Source: Terfezia claveryi (lineage: Eukaryota > Ascomycota > Pezizomycetes > Pezizales > Pezizaceae). Taken from it: 64,000 bases of DNA. The number at the start of each line of letters is the position of its first letter. The stretch's first letter is position 1. The DNA is taken from NCBI GenBank assembly GCA_015179025.1, contig WHUX01000022.1, positions 186,001-250,000 on the forward strand, given 5' to 3'. A program made the position numbers and the translations under genes. Shown piece after piece: positions 12,406 to 24,144 of the stretch. Below the pieces are notes generated by a model that did not search any database, was not told the origin of the DNA, and saw only the letters and a list, made by a program, of their open reading frames with translations.

Positions 12406-15400
12406 CTATCCTAAAGACTCCCACCTCGCCACACCCTTCCTCACATCTGTAATCTGGCTCTCACTATCTACCCCTTCATTCCCTCCACCACCGCTACCAA
12501 AAGCAACATCACTTCCCCCAACCATATTAGTCGCAAACGTCATTGCCCTAACCGGCGGAGGCAATGGTACTCCCACCCCACTGACTATCTTTGCTGCAGG
12601 CGATGGTCCCGTGATTACACTCCGGCGTGTGGGAGGCGGTGGAGGGGGAACAGGGCCGATGGGGGCGGTGGGGCTTTGTGGTGCTGATTGTGAATAAATA
12701 GGTGGAATTTGGGTTGGATGGAGTTTGACTGTTGAAGCTAATTTTTTCAGACGGGCGGGGGCTGGCGCGAGTGCAGGTTCAGGTTTTGTTGGTTTAGATA
12801 CTGTTTGTAGTGGAACTGGCGATGAGATGGAAGTGAAATTCATTGGCTGCGGGGCGGGGACTTTAGAGAGCCGATTTGGTCGAGACAATGATGATGATGA
12901 TGATGATGATGCCGGAGGAGGAGGGGTTGGCCGAGATGATAGTGGTGGAGGGGATGGTGTACGTGTAGTATTAGGGGGAAGCTTCGTCAGGACAGATGGT
13001 TTCTTTGGAACAGGTGGTTTATTAGCTGAGACGGAGGTTACACTTTCTGGGGTGGGCAGTATAGGGGAGTTGATAACGACTGAGAGTTTCTGTAGCTGCG
13101 ACTGTATTTTGGGGACGGAGGAAGAAGTTATGAGAGGTGGAGGGGGTAAAGATAGCGGCTTTCTTGGTAGGGTTTGTGTTGATGCGTTGGTAGTGTTTTC
13201 AGTGGGTTGAAGGTAATTCGTCGATGGAGGTGCAAGCACTTTTCGCTTTACTGGCGACTGGGTTGTTGTACTTGATGGCGCGCTTTTGGTTCCTCCGATG
13301 CCTAGACTGCTGCATGTATTTGCCCTCGTAGGAAGGGCGGGAAGGGTATGTGGGTCATAGGGGGGCGGCAGCCTCTTCCGGTGAATCTGATTATTCAAAT
13401 CCTGTGAACTATTTTTCGGAATAGAGGTAGGCCTGACATTCAGGGACTGCACCGAAGGATTATGTGAGGTGCTCCCCTTGGGCGGTACCGGGTATCCATT
13501 TCTCGTGTTGGCAATAGATGAGGCTGTACTGGCTCCAGTGAGGTCAACCTTAACCCAATCTGGCTCCGTACTTGCATTAAAAGGATTGGAGGGTTTCTTG
13601 GGGTTATATATGTAGTCCGGCCCTGGAGGCTTTAAAGATGAGCGGGCAAGGTTCCCGTTATCAAGCCACCATTTCCTAGAATCAGAGCTAGAGGGAGGCA
13701 ATCCCGGGACGGGGACCGGCTCGTCATCCAGTAGGAGAAGGTCCTCCTCCTCTTCTTTTTTGACCATTGCCTCCATAAAGATCTTCCCATTTACTCCGCC
13801 AATTTCTGATCTTCGTTTGAAGTAGCTCTGTCTACTGAGCTTTTCCTTGACAGCTTCGTCGATGTAGGTAACGGTACATTGGAAGGTGGCATAGACGGGG
13901 CGATGATCCGAAAAGCGGAGGGGAGCTGAGTTGTAAGATAGTTGCTTAAGATTGGCGCCTTTACGGAGAACGCGATCACACCAGGCTGGGATACGGGCTT
14001 TCTCACTATAAGGCAATGTCAGGGTAATGTCGCATTGATAGCCTTAGACCACGACTTACGATGTATCGTAAATGTCCCTTCCAACATCGAATTTATAAGT
14101 CGGATCAAATGTAAGCATTGCCTCTGAGTAATAAGGGAATGTAAGGCCCGCCATCATTTGAAGATTTAACTGTACAATAGAGCACTTCTCAGTCTTCTGC
14201 TTCTGAGGGAGGGTATGGAACAACTCTTACTTGATCATTATCGTAGAGTGTCTGGAGATCCCCAATCTCAATCAACTTCCTGACCCTTTCATTTTCTAGT
14301 CCAATCCTATAGTTGAAGTCACCCAACCAAATGACACTATCGTGATCATCTATTGTTCTCCCCCGCTGGAACCTCAACCCATGAGCAATGGTCTTGTAAT
14401 CGTGATTCCGCTCCTCATAATTTGAGAATCCGGCGGCCAGATGAGCAGTCACGAAACAGAGACTGGTGCTAGCATAGTCTAATCGAATAGCAACGGCTCC
14501 CTTGTTTCCGGCAACACCGGACATTCCGGTTTTCTTTAGACTGCCCTCGACATTTTTGATATTGCCTATGGCACTAGATATAACAAAGATCATCAGGGCT
14601 GCGCCAACAAGCTGCCCGCTTCGCAAGAGAATATAATCATCGCCGCCACGTTGCGTGGCGTTCATATTGAGACAGCTGAGAACAGCCTTTTCCCAGAGCG
14701 TACGCCGTGCAGGGTCAGTAGACATAATTTGCTGCGGAGACAACTCGACGATTTCCTGGAAGCCGACGACAACAAGCTCTGGTTGTTGCCCTATTGACTC
14801 TGGGCAAAGCCAAGATGACATATCGTTGTTCACACCATTTGTGCGGCCATTGACATTGAATGTGCCCACAACAATGTGGATCTTCTGGGTGGAAGTATAT
14901 TCCGGTGCTCTGGCAAAACATCGCCATTAGCAAGAAACAGTACATACAGCATTGGGAGCTGACCTTCGTAGCAACTCAGCCTGGGCGTAGTCGTTGATAG
15001 GATCATAAAGCTGAACTGACTCCATACCAAGCTGCCTCCCTAAAAGCACATCGATGGTCTCTTGCCTCCCTCCGTCCACAAATTTATTGATGTACATTCT
15101 CGTAGCACTCTTCCTGGCATCTGCAATTAGCCCACCCCAACTCGATTTCCCATGTCTGGTGAAACTGCTCTTTAAAGCCCCCGTACCAGCATAAATCTTG
15201 CTCAATGCATCACCATTGTCTGCCCAGAGCGCCGAATGCCTCATCCAGAAGTCTGGTGCAACGTCATCCTGCCGATGATAGAGGAAGGACTCAATTGCTA
15301 TCTGAGATAATATTCCCTGAACGAGATTTGTGCGGTCGAGGCAGTCCAAGCAGTTCGTCCTGAAGACACCTTCCTGTTGAAGAAGCACCACGGCAGTCTC

Positions 15401-17054
15401 ACTGCTAGGTCTCTTCGACGCAGATTGAGCGTCAAGCTCCTCCACGACAAAGTAGGCGAACCCTTCGGCACTCTGCTCGAGTAACCGCCGTATAGCATGG
15501 GCATTCTCATATCTTCCTTGAGTTTCCGCATGAAAATCGTACTCAGTAGCTCTTATCAGCGTCCCTTCACCGCCACCCCCGGCCCCCCTAATATCTTGCC
15601 CGGTACTCTCGGTTTGATAGCCAGGATCATGATTTAAGGGTGAGTTCCTGATATGGTACTGAAATCGCTTCGATAAATCGACTTCACCAAGCTTTGTTGC
15701 AGAAAGCAGATTGACGACGTGAGTAACGCCATATTTCAGGGTAAGACCTTCGAAGTGCTTATCGAAAGCTGGTTGTGTGGCTTCCGGAGATCGAGAAAGA
15801 GAAATCTTTTGCTGATTTGGCAGCAATCCCGTTTGTTGCTCCCAGAAAACTAGAGGTCTGATATTAGAAAGATGCACATGATTAAATTTTGTCGAAATGG
15901 AAAAACCGACCAGGAACGCTCCCCCGGACCTGACAATAACTGAATCCTAAGCCTGCCCCTGCCGCTCCACCAGCTGGGTCCCATATCACTACTTCCGTTT
16001 CCACGAAATTTGCAACATTGCCCTCATCATCTATTCCGCGAGCATTGAACCTTGTACCCGCTCTTCTACAGCTTAACCTGCTAATCAAAGTTAAGCTAGC
16101 TGGCACCCCTACTTTCTTGGAGGATGAGAATGATGAAGAGTGTGGAATTGTCAAAGTCTCCACAAAACCGCGAATTGCAGAGGTCAAGAGATGGGATTCG
16201 TCTAATGCTCTACGTTCAGAATTGGAGAGATGTGAACGGAATTTGAGGAGAGGAGCAATCATATAAGAATTCCAGAGGGAAGACGGATCAAAGTTGTCTA
16301 TATCAAATATATGAGATTCAATTGATCTGATATCATTCGAAATCAGCAAAAACGCCCAGTATCGCCATACTGATAGACCAACACTAAACCATCCTTCCTC
16401 ACAATAGGTCCGGAAAATTGAACTCCTCACCTATTCTGTAACCTGTTTGTAAGATCAAAATCAGTGGAGTAGTAAAAAGTTCCTCCGCTCAGTAGCTTCT
16501 TGATAGCCAGACATGGGTGCTCCATTATGGGTGGCCCGTAATCGAAACCATCTTCATCCAAATGGGAGGTGCTGTGGGAATTAACCTCTCGTTCAAGCAT
16601 TCTGTCGTAGTCCGAACGATTTATGCAATCTGGAAAGGTCGAATTAGGCGACTGGTCTGTGAGAGAGCAGCTTTTCGAGCTTACGGAATTCCACGGCATG
16701 TATCCTCTCAACCCTCTCTCCAGGCCGGACAGTAGCAACATGACTTGACCCATTTACTAGGCATATGAAGACGTCTCTCCCTAATGTAACTAGCCCCAAA
16801 GTCCCCTTACACGAATGTGTCAATGGCCTGTAGTCTTGCAAGTCTATTGCAGACAAGCTCGAAAACTCGACCATGATCCGGGGAGCAGTTCCATATTTAT
16901 CTGCATAGGAAGCATTCAAACCTGTTGAGTATCCATTGACGGAAGAGCTGTCTGTAATTGAGCTAGGACTATTCTGAAATACTAGTGCATGTGAGGGCGT
17001 GGCCAGCGCAATTGACCGCTGTGGATACTCCTTTACCAGAACCTTAATGGACAT
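12406..17054 (-). CDS. Synaptojanin-type phosphoinositide phosphatase (Sac1 + 5-phosphatase)
   Basis: Bifunctional phosphoinositide phosphatase related to yeast Inp51/52/53, acting at the plasma membrane and on endocytic or endosomal membranes. Exons: 17054-16685, 16629-16431, 16383-15911, 15849-14964, 14909-14231, 14169-14060 and 14005-12406, total 1438 aa and frame-consistent. The N-terminal Sac domain runs to about residue 620 and keeps the catalytic CX5RT signature in [12 protein letters not shown] (about residue 510); splicing rebuilds the Sac motif [10 protein letters not shown]. The 5-phosphatase domain starts near VGTFNVNGR and carries [17 protein letters not shown] and SDHRP, the metal/substrate signatures. 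The last about 430 residues are Pro/Ser-rich, typical of SH3-binding tails. Both catalytic signatures are intact, unlike yeast Inp51, whose Sac site is degenerate, so it resembles Inp52/Inp53 more. It shares a short divergent promoter with PRE4. Confidence 0.93.
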
Positions 17055-17423
17055 TGCTGATACTGAGAAGTTGTATTATACTGTGTTGCAAGTCATGCGA
17101 TGCGAGCTGTGAGGACGTGTTTCTTGTTACTGGACTGAATGAAGCTTCTAGGTGTGCGACACTGCGGCATATGTTAAGCTGCCTGATCTGAGAGCTTTTG
17201 GAGAAAGAAAGTTGTTGGGGGCGAACCGAGAAGTCAGCTGCTGTGCCCTAAAAGTACGCCGGTAGCAGAATTCCGCAGCACTAGAAACCAAGCACCCCAC
17301 GCGTCACTCTACTTCACAACCTTGGATATCAGCATATTATTCAACCACTCCCTTGCCCACGATTCAGCCGTTCGATAGCCGGCCGTTTTTTTTAACCCTC
17401 AGCTTCTCACTTTTTTTACGACG
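17055..17423. promoter_or_regulatory. Divergent promoter region, phosphatase / PRE4
   Basis: The 369 bp between two divergent start codons must hold both 5' UTRs and both core promoters. There are T-rich stretches upstream of the PRE4 ATG. I could not identify a specific factor site. Confidence 0.5.
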
Positions 17424-18454
17424 ATGAACCATACTCCGGAGAATTGGGGAAGGGTACATATTGCCCCCCATCCGATGCCTTGCCCAACACTATCCTGAGC
17501 ACTCTGCTGAAACATTCGAGTAGCCCAGAGATGATATCTACGGCTTTTACGACAAGTCCTTTCTACAGAACACCGGTGGCGCTCAGCAGCACACTACACG
17601 ACCGGTTGTCACAGGTACTAGTGTTGTTGCATTGAAGTACAATGGCGGGGTCGTTATGGCTGCGGACAATCTCGGTTCGTTCATTCCCAAGAATCAGCAT
17701 GGAGCATCTTGCTAATGGGATTGCTCTCTCAGCATCTTATGGCTCTCTTGCCCGGTTCACCGGCATCAAGCGTATAAAGCAGGTAGGAGATCACACCATC
17801 GTCGGAGCCGGCGGTGATATCTCAGACATGCAATACCTATTCGACAAACTCCTTGAATCAGTACTGTTCGTTCCCCCAGCTTGGATTTTCAGTAATTAGT
17901 ATGACTGACCTCGCTGGACTCTATAGCATCAAGGAAGAATATCAAAACGATGGTCACGCCCTTCGGGCACCCCACATCTACTCTTACCTTGCCCGTGTCC
18001 TATACAACCGCCGATGCAAGTTCAACTTCCTCTGGAATAGCATATTAGTCGCCGGTTACGATGATGAAAAGAAGCCGTATACACTCCCATTCCCGAACAC
18101 TATCCCTTACAACACTAACTCATGTGCAGCTTCCTTGCCTCCGCCGACCTCCTTGGAACTCGCTTTTCCTCCCCAGCCCTCGCTTCTGGCTACGGTGCTC
18201 ACCTCGCCATCCCCATCCTCCGCAAAATTGCCCCCGACGAAGCTTCCGTGGCGAATATTACCAAAGAGCAAGCTATTGAAGCGATAAAGCTGTGTATGAA
18301 GGTCCTGTTCTACCGCGATGCAAGGAGTTCGAACAAGTACTCCCTGGCTGTCATCTCCGAGGAGGGAGTAGATCTTACACATGGTATTGCACTGGAGAAC
18401 CAGAGCTGGAAGTTTGCGGATACGATTAAAGGATATGGTGCGCAGACGGTGTAA
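17424..18454 (+). CDS. PRE4: 20S proteasome subunit beta7 (Pre4/PSMB4 type)
   Basis: Non-catalytic beta subunit of the 20S core particle. Exons: 17424-17453, 17524-17674, 17733-17865, 17927-18076 and 18130-18454, giving 262 aa. The N-terminus MNHTPENWGRPRDDIYG, assembled across the first intron, is diagnostic of PSMB4/Pre4. VVTGTSVVALKYNGGVVMAA follows, then DNLASYGSLARF and FLASADLLGTRFSSPALASG. Length is normal for the family. For the third intron I chose the donor at 17866 rather than the GT at 17861 because only it keeps frame with IKEEYQNDGH. PXR1 starts 317 bp downstream on the same strand. Confidence 0.94.
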
Positions 18455-18771
18455 ATGGGGATTATCCCCAAAGAAATGCCAAGTGCAAGGGAATTTATCA
18501 CTGTTTTGGGATACGTTGATGTAATGGAATTATGATTACCATGGGCCCTACTGCTGTTGCCTATACCTTGTGCACTACACTGAATGGGGAATCCATACAT
18601 AGTGGAGTGGACAGCGTTAATGTAATAACAATCGAACCTTTGAGGTTGGTTTTCATAGTCTCTGGCCTTGGCACCGAATGAAATCTTGGCGCCCTTCAAA
18701 TAATGCGATTTTACGATTATCTGTGGGGCTTCCCATCCATTTGAGTTCCCCATTCCCTCACAACCGCTACA
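18455..18771. other. PRE4-PXR1 intergenic
   Basis: 317 bp that serve as PRE4 3' UTR and PXR1 promoter. No further feature seen. Confidence 0.6.
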
Positions 18772-19959
18772 ATGGGTCTCGCCGGCCCTAAAAAGTGCGC
18801 AGCTCCCCACAGACATCAACTGTCAAAGCTAATTGATCACCTAGGAACACAAAAATCTCTGCCGACCCCCGCAATACCCACTGGGCATCTAATACCGACC
18901 GCTTCGGGCACCGAATCCTTGAGCAGTATGGCTGGAAACCCGGGTCGACATTAGGCGATACTACATCTGCGCATCATGCACACCTCACGGGTGCGAGTCA
19001 TACGGGGATTAAGGTTCTGATCAAGGACGATGTTTTGGGGATTGGGGCGAAGAAGAAGAGTGAGGATCATGAGTGTACGGGGTTGGATGTTTTTCAGGAT
19101 TTACTTGGGCGGTTGAATGGGAAGGATGAGGAGGATGTGCAGAGGGGGAGGGAGGCGAGGGAGAAGAATAGGAGGGAGATTATTGTGGGGGAGAGATATA
19201 GGATGAGGTTTGTGCTGGGAGAGGTGTATCAGAGTAGTGATATTGAGCAGTTGTTGAGGAAAAAGAGGGGGAGGGAGGTGAAAGCGGAGGTTAAGGAGGA
19301 GATGAAGGTTAATGTGGAGGCGGAGGATGATGGAGTCGCGATGAAGCTGGAGAGGCTGAAGGTGGAGAAAGTGGATGAGAAGGTAGAGAAAGAGAGAAAG
19401 AAGGAAAAGTCGAGGAAGAGGAAAACAAAGGAGGAGGACGTGGATGAAGCGGAGGAGAAGCGGAGGAGGAAGAAGGAGAAGAAAGATAAGAAGGGCACGG
19501 GGGAAAAGAAGGACAAGAGAAAAGACAGGAAGTCGAAAACTTCTGAAGCGACCACTTATTCTGATGAGAGCGAAGAGTCATTACCATCGACGTCGAAGGG
19601 CTCGAAAAAGGATAAGGGGGCCAAGGAAACGTCAAATGACCGCAAGGGGAAGAAGAAAAAGACGAAAGAGAAAAGGGAGAAGAGAGTCAAGAAGGATAAG
19701 AAGATGCAGAAAGAGTCAACGGAATTCTCGCCCGACAACTCGAGGGAGGAGGATACACCAGAAGTGGCCCCTGTGGCTGCTGCTGCGAGGACGTTGACCG
19801 GAAGGAGGGCCATCCGACACAAGTATATTGCTGCAAAGAGGAGTGCAATATTGGATGTTCAGGCGTTGAACGAGGTACGTGTTCACTTCTATGTTCTATA
19901 TATATATAAACTGTTTCCTAATTCCTTCCTGCATGCAGATTTTCATGATTAAGGCTTAA
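18772..19959 (+). CDS. PXR1: G-patch protein PXR1 (PinX1-like telomerase inhibitor / rRNA processing)
   Basis: Nucleolar G-patch protein that stimulates the Prp43 helicase in rRNA/snoRNA processing and restrains telomerase in yeast. Exons: 18772-18794, 18845-19874 and 19939-19959, total 357 aa. The first exon codes only MGLAGPK plus part of a Lys codon; the join gives MGLAGPKKNTKISADPRNTH, a typical PXR1 start. The G-patch follows: RFGHRILEQYGWKPGSTLG and then SHTGIKVLIKDDVLGIGAKK. The middle and C-terminal half is extremely Lys/Glu-rich (KKE/D tail, a nucleolar targeting feature of the family). The last exon codes only the terminal IFMIKA. The in-frame 5' sequence without splicing would be nonsense, so the 50-nt first intron is needed. 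Confidence 0.93.
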
Positions 19960-20553
19960 GTTTTTACATGTTCCGATGCTGGGGAAATAGTCTATTTTAC
20001 ACAAGTGCAATAGATGAAGTTCTATGGAAGGTGGTGCTTAGAGTAGAGCTCTGCATGTTTTCCCTGGGTGTTATCCTTCTTCCTGTTCTGAGCACGGCGT
20101 TTCACTTTCCATTCGATAAAGTAATACATGTTTATATTTGTTCCTTCTCAAGTGCCGCCACTCTGCTTGTAAACAAGGTTGCTCGCTTGGCATTTGAGAC
20201 ATGACGAGGCGTTGCATTCCTCCCTGGTTCGGCCTCCACGGTTCTTAATAAATTCGAGTCTTCGCTCAACCTCCAGTAGACCCCAGACTCCCACGCCTAT
20301 ACCACAGCCCCAGCTGGTGCAAAAGCAAATACACATCCTGTCACTCGAAATTACTATCTAGGCTGCCTCCCGGGCACAAACCAAGCAGCTTGCCCCACTA
20401 CCCCTCAGCAGCAGAAGCAGAGAGAACTCCCTTGTCACGCCAACAAACGCCATTACAACGCAGCTAGATAACAACACCTCTTAGCAGCTAGCTGGTAAAC
20501 TTTGCTTTCGTCTCGAGAAGGACTTCGACACCTTGCTGGCTGACACCTGCACC
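19960..20553. other. PXR1-UBX intergenic
   Basis: About 590 bp with PXR1 3' UTR and UBX promoter/5' UTR. The 140 bp before the UBX start are relatively CA-rich. No other feature seen. Confidence 0.6.
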
Positions 20554-22315
20554 ATGGACGGTAATATTGCCAGATTTATCAACATCACGGGTGCTTCCAC
20601 TCAGAATGCAGAAACTTACCTTCGCGTGGCTGATGGAGTTTTTGAGCAAGCAGTCGAGCTTTTTTTTGACATGGGTGGAGCAGACATGGATATCCCGGCG
20701 TCTTCGAACGCTCCAGCAGCTTCAGCACCTAGTCAACCATCTGGAGCTTCACTGAATGCACCCATTGCAGTAGACGAAGGTGATGATACTATGATGATAG
20801 ATGAGGACGATGACGATTTCAGGGTTGTTTTGGAAGCTTCACGGTCAGCCAGGCCCACCCAGGGCAATTCGGCTCCCGCCACTGCTGGGGCTACAAGGCT
20901 AGGAGAGCAATGGGACGATGATGAGGCGATAGCTAGAAGGCTTCAAGAGGAGTTCTACTCCGATATTGGGCCACAAGAAGCAAATGGAGTGAGGGCACCG
21001 ATTGCCAGGACTACAGGCATCTTAGTAGGGCCGGATGATGAATACTTGGAGCAAATGACAGCGAGAGTGCGTGGGGGTCGGAGTGGTGGTAGTGAGTTGT
21101 CAATGCTGCATTTATGCTCCGTATAGCGAAATCCTGACAGTAGTCTACTTAGATGGTCGTGGTGGTATCCTCAATCCGAGAACCTCTACTATGCCATCAG
21201 GTGGCGTTTGGGACAATGGACCAGAATCCCGTCGCCGCCTTGCTGGGGCCACAAGTGGTGCTTCCGAGCAGTCGGCCAACCAGCGAAGCTTAGCAGAGAT
21301 GTACCGTCCACCATATGAAATAATAGAGCATTTAGAATTCGACGAGGCTCGTGATCAGGCGAAGGAAATCAAGAAGTGGATACTAGTCAACATTCAGGAT
21401 ACATTGATATTCCGTTGCCAAGTCCTTAACCGGGACATATGGAAGGCGAAGGAAGTGAAGGACACGATTAAAGAGAACTTTATTTTTCTACAATACGATA
21501 AGGCCGGAATTGATGGACAAAAATATGTTCGTCTCTACTTTCCCCATACGATAGATGTTCCACCTACATCAGCCTTGAATCCTTTCCCCATAATTGCTAT
21601 TATCGACCCTAGGACTGGCGAGCAGGTCAAGGTGTGGACGGAAACACCAAAGGAGCCATTGGAGTTTGTGATGCAGCTACATGAGTTCCTGGAACGATAC
21701 TCTCTCGATAATTCCGCTAAGAACCCGGTGCAGAAGCCTAATCAAACTACCCGCAAGTTGGATGTGGATCACATGACCGAGGATGAGATGTTAAAAGAGG
21801 CAATGATGCGCAGTTTAAATAATGGGGAAGAAGCTGCTGGTGTGCATCATGACCCGGATGAGTTAACTCGCGAGCAAGAGAGAGATAACGGCAAGGGAAA
21901 ACAACCGGAAGAGGTCAATCTTATGGAATTTGATGACGATGCGCCTTCATCATCCACCCCAACCCCAGCAGCGAGAACCCCATTCCAGAATATATCCAAG
22001 ACGAATCACCATGTTGAGCCACCTATGGGGTCCCCTGGAATCACCCGCATCCAGTTCAAGCTTGCGGATGGTTCAAGAGTTGTTCGGAGGTTTGCCTTGG
22101 GCGACCAAGTTTCCCGCCTCTACGAATGGATCAAGGCAGACTTGTTACCTGAGCAAGCTGCAAAGAAGGGAGAGGAGGTCACAGAGACAACCTCCGACAA
22201 GCCGTTTGAGTTGGTTAGCATGGGTAAGAACCTCATTGATCGATTGGACTTAACACTTGAAGAGGCACAGCTCAAAATGGGTACGGTCATGATTGAGTTT
22301 GTCGATAATGAGTAA
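20554..22315 (+). CDS. UBX5: UBA-UAS-UBX domain protein (Ubx5/UBXN7-like Cdc48 cofactor)
   Basis: Adaptor that links ubiquitinated substrates, and in yeast and human also cullin ligases, to Cdc48/p97. Exons 20554-21088 and 21153-22315, 565 aa. The N-terminal UBA-like domain (about 1-45) contains FINITGASTQNAETYLRVA. An acidic linker follows. The thioredoxin-like UAS domain (about 225-345) starts LAEMYRPPYEIIEHLEFDEA and has FIFLQYDKAGIDGQ. A UIM-like helix DEMLKEAMMRSLNN lies near residue 390. The C-terminal UBX domain (about 473-564) includes TRIQFKLADGSRVVRRF. This UBA-UAS-UIM-UBX order matches yeast Ubx5 and human UBXN7. The start is an ATG in good context (ACCATGG); the open frame extends 7 codons further upstream only through a TTG. 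Confidence 0.92.
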
Positions 22316-24144
22316 ATGTAGTGCGGCTTGAAGATTTGCGTTCGTTCCCAGGCGTTGCGTATGTATGGCCTGAAGCTTCCTTGGGTAGCAGGTTGCCATT
22401 GTCATGGAATGGTTGGGGAATTTTAATTTGTAGAGCTGCATATGCTATATCAGCTGATTTTTTTTTTTCATTCGTTCATACATTCCCTTTTTTTTTTGCC
22501 TGGGGCTCTCGTACTCATGAGATGTACTTGTTCCAACACTTTCTCGGGCTTGGGGTCGGGTCTACTTATTCCATACACCTTTTTCGTGATGGAACTTTCG
22601 GTCGATGCTAAGAATGTGTGTACTTTACTACATTATTATATTTCTGATATAATAAAATATGAGTGCGTACTGCAAATCAGTCACCAAATTGAAACAGACT
22701 AACCAAATCTATATCTTAGGAGAACAATATATTGCAACCATTGTGCAGAATGACTGCAGCTAAGTAGTCTGGTTTGCGATACTTATCTTGCCTCGTAAAA
22801 AGGGGGAAGCTTGAAGTGGTATTTCTTACATGATACTTAAGAGACTATTTCTTGCAGGTGTGTGCATGATTTTGAACTCACTGGTAACTGATTGCATCGC
22901 ATGACACGATAGAGATAGACATGATCAAAACAAGACCAATCCCCTCATAGAATATCATTCACCCGACGGAAAGCCTCGGTTGTTAAGTAGTAAAGTTGGT
23001 TGTGTTAGCTCAGCCCTACTGAAAACACCCAGAAAATTCTGCTCTAAGTAGGTATTTATGTTCGGTTACTTTTTGGGGTTTTTATTATTTGCTACCAGAC
23101 TACTGTTATTCATCAGGTGATATCTTGGCTAGGTATGTAGCTAGTTTGCGCCAAGATGCTTGAGAGTTTAAAATAAACAAACCAAGAAAATAAACAACCA
23201 AAGAAAATAAACAACCGACAAATGTATTATTATTATAATTTCATTCTCAGCTTTCTTCTTTGGGCTCCCTTAGGCTGCACTGTGCAAGACTGGGACAACA
23301 TGCGCTATATTCTTCAGGTTCTTAGGTACCTACTTGTGAGCTGTTAGTCTCATCCCGCGTGACCGCGAGAACTCAGGTATCTACTTGGAGGCGAATTGAC
23401 ACTCGTAGAGAAGGTAGAGCTTCACTTGTTGGAGTATTCCAGGCTCGGCCTATCCGGAAGCTTAAGGCAGAAGAGACACTGTCTAGGCAGCGAATAGTAT
23501 CCGCCTCGTGGGGCCCACCAATCTTGTTATTCTACTCTCACTTGAACAAACCCCAGGGCCCCTCACTCTCTGCTGCTGCCTCGGCTTGTGCCTAGCAGCC
23601 GCAAAACTGCCCTGGAGGGCTTACTGGACAGAAACTCGACCAGTGTCGTGCTTCCTCTTCTGTCTTGTCAGTGTTGTAAGACAAGAAACCCTGTCCATCC
23701 TCGACCCTCCGAGCCAACGAAACGGTTCCCATCCTCACCGAACGTTTACACCTTTGGATTCGCTGCTCACCCACCCCTCCGCCAACACTGAACCCACGAC
23801 ATACCCCACAAGAATCAGCGGGAATTCTAAACAGGCAGCAGCATATCTTCAGATTTCCTCAGCTTTCAGTCTTTTTTGGAGGGAAGGAAAAAAGGAAGAA
23901 AAATAAATAATAGATTCAGAAACCTCTGCAGATTGAGTTCACCCCCACCAACCAACGACAGTACAACACGAGGTCGATTGTTAGCTAGCTAGTCTGAGCG
24001 AGTTGCATTTTTTTGTGGGGTTCTCCGAGCCTTATCAACCAGGCCAGGCTTCAATAATATCCATTTTTGGGTTCACTTAGGTCAGAGCGGTATCTTACAT
24101 TGTTAGAAAGGCACCAGGGACCGAGGTTGCAGCATACGATAGCT
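22316..24144. other. UBX-kinase intergenic with long kinase leader
   Basis: 1.8 kb. The first about 300 bp are T-rich and look like UBX 3' UTR. The 700 bp before the kinase ATG contain several small open frames (23359-23595, 23508-23906) that could act as upstream ORFs if transcribed, but there is no sign that they encode conserved proteins. Confidence 0.5.
23170..23219. repeat. 17-bp tandem repeat, three units
   Basis: Three consecutive units based on AAAATAAACAACCAAAG, the third slightly shortened and ending ACCGAC. Noncoding, about 930 bp upstream of the kinase start codon. Confidence 0.85.

Noticed and set aside
19229..19635. Long minus-strand frames opposite PXR1
   Set aside because: They are shadows of the Lys/Glu-rich coding sequence, giving Ser/Phe/Pro-rich nonsense.
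22765..22780. TAGTCTGGTTTGCG resembling the mini-element end
   Set aside because: No 9-bp flanking repeat could be found, so it may be chance.
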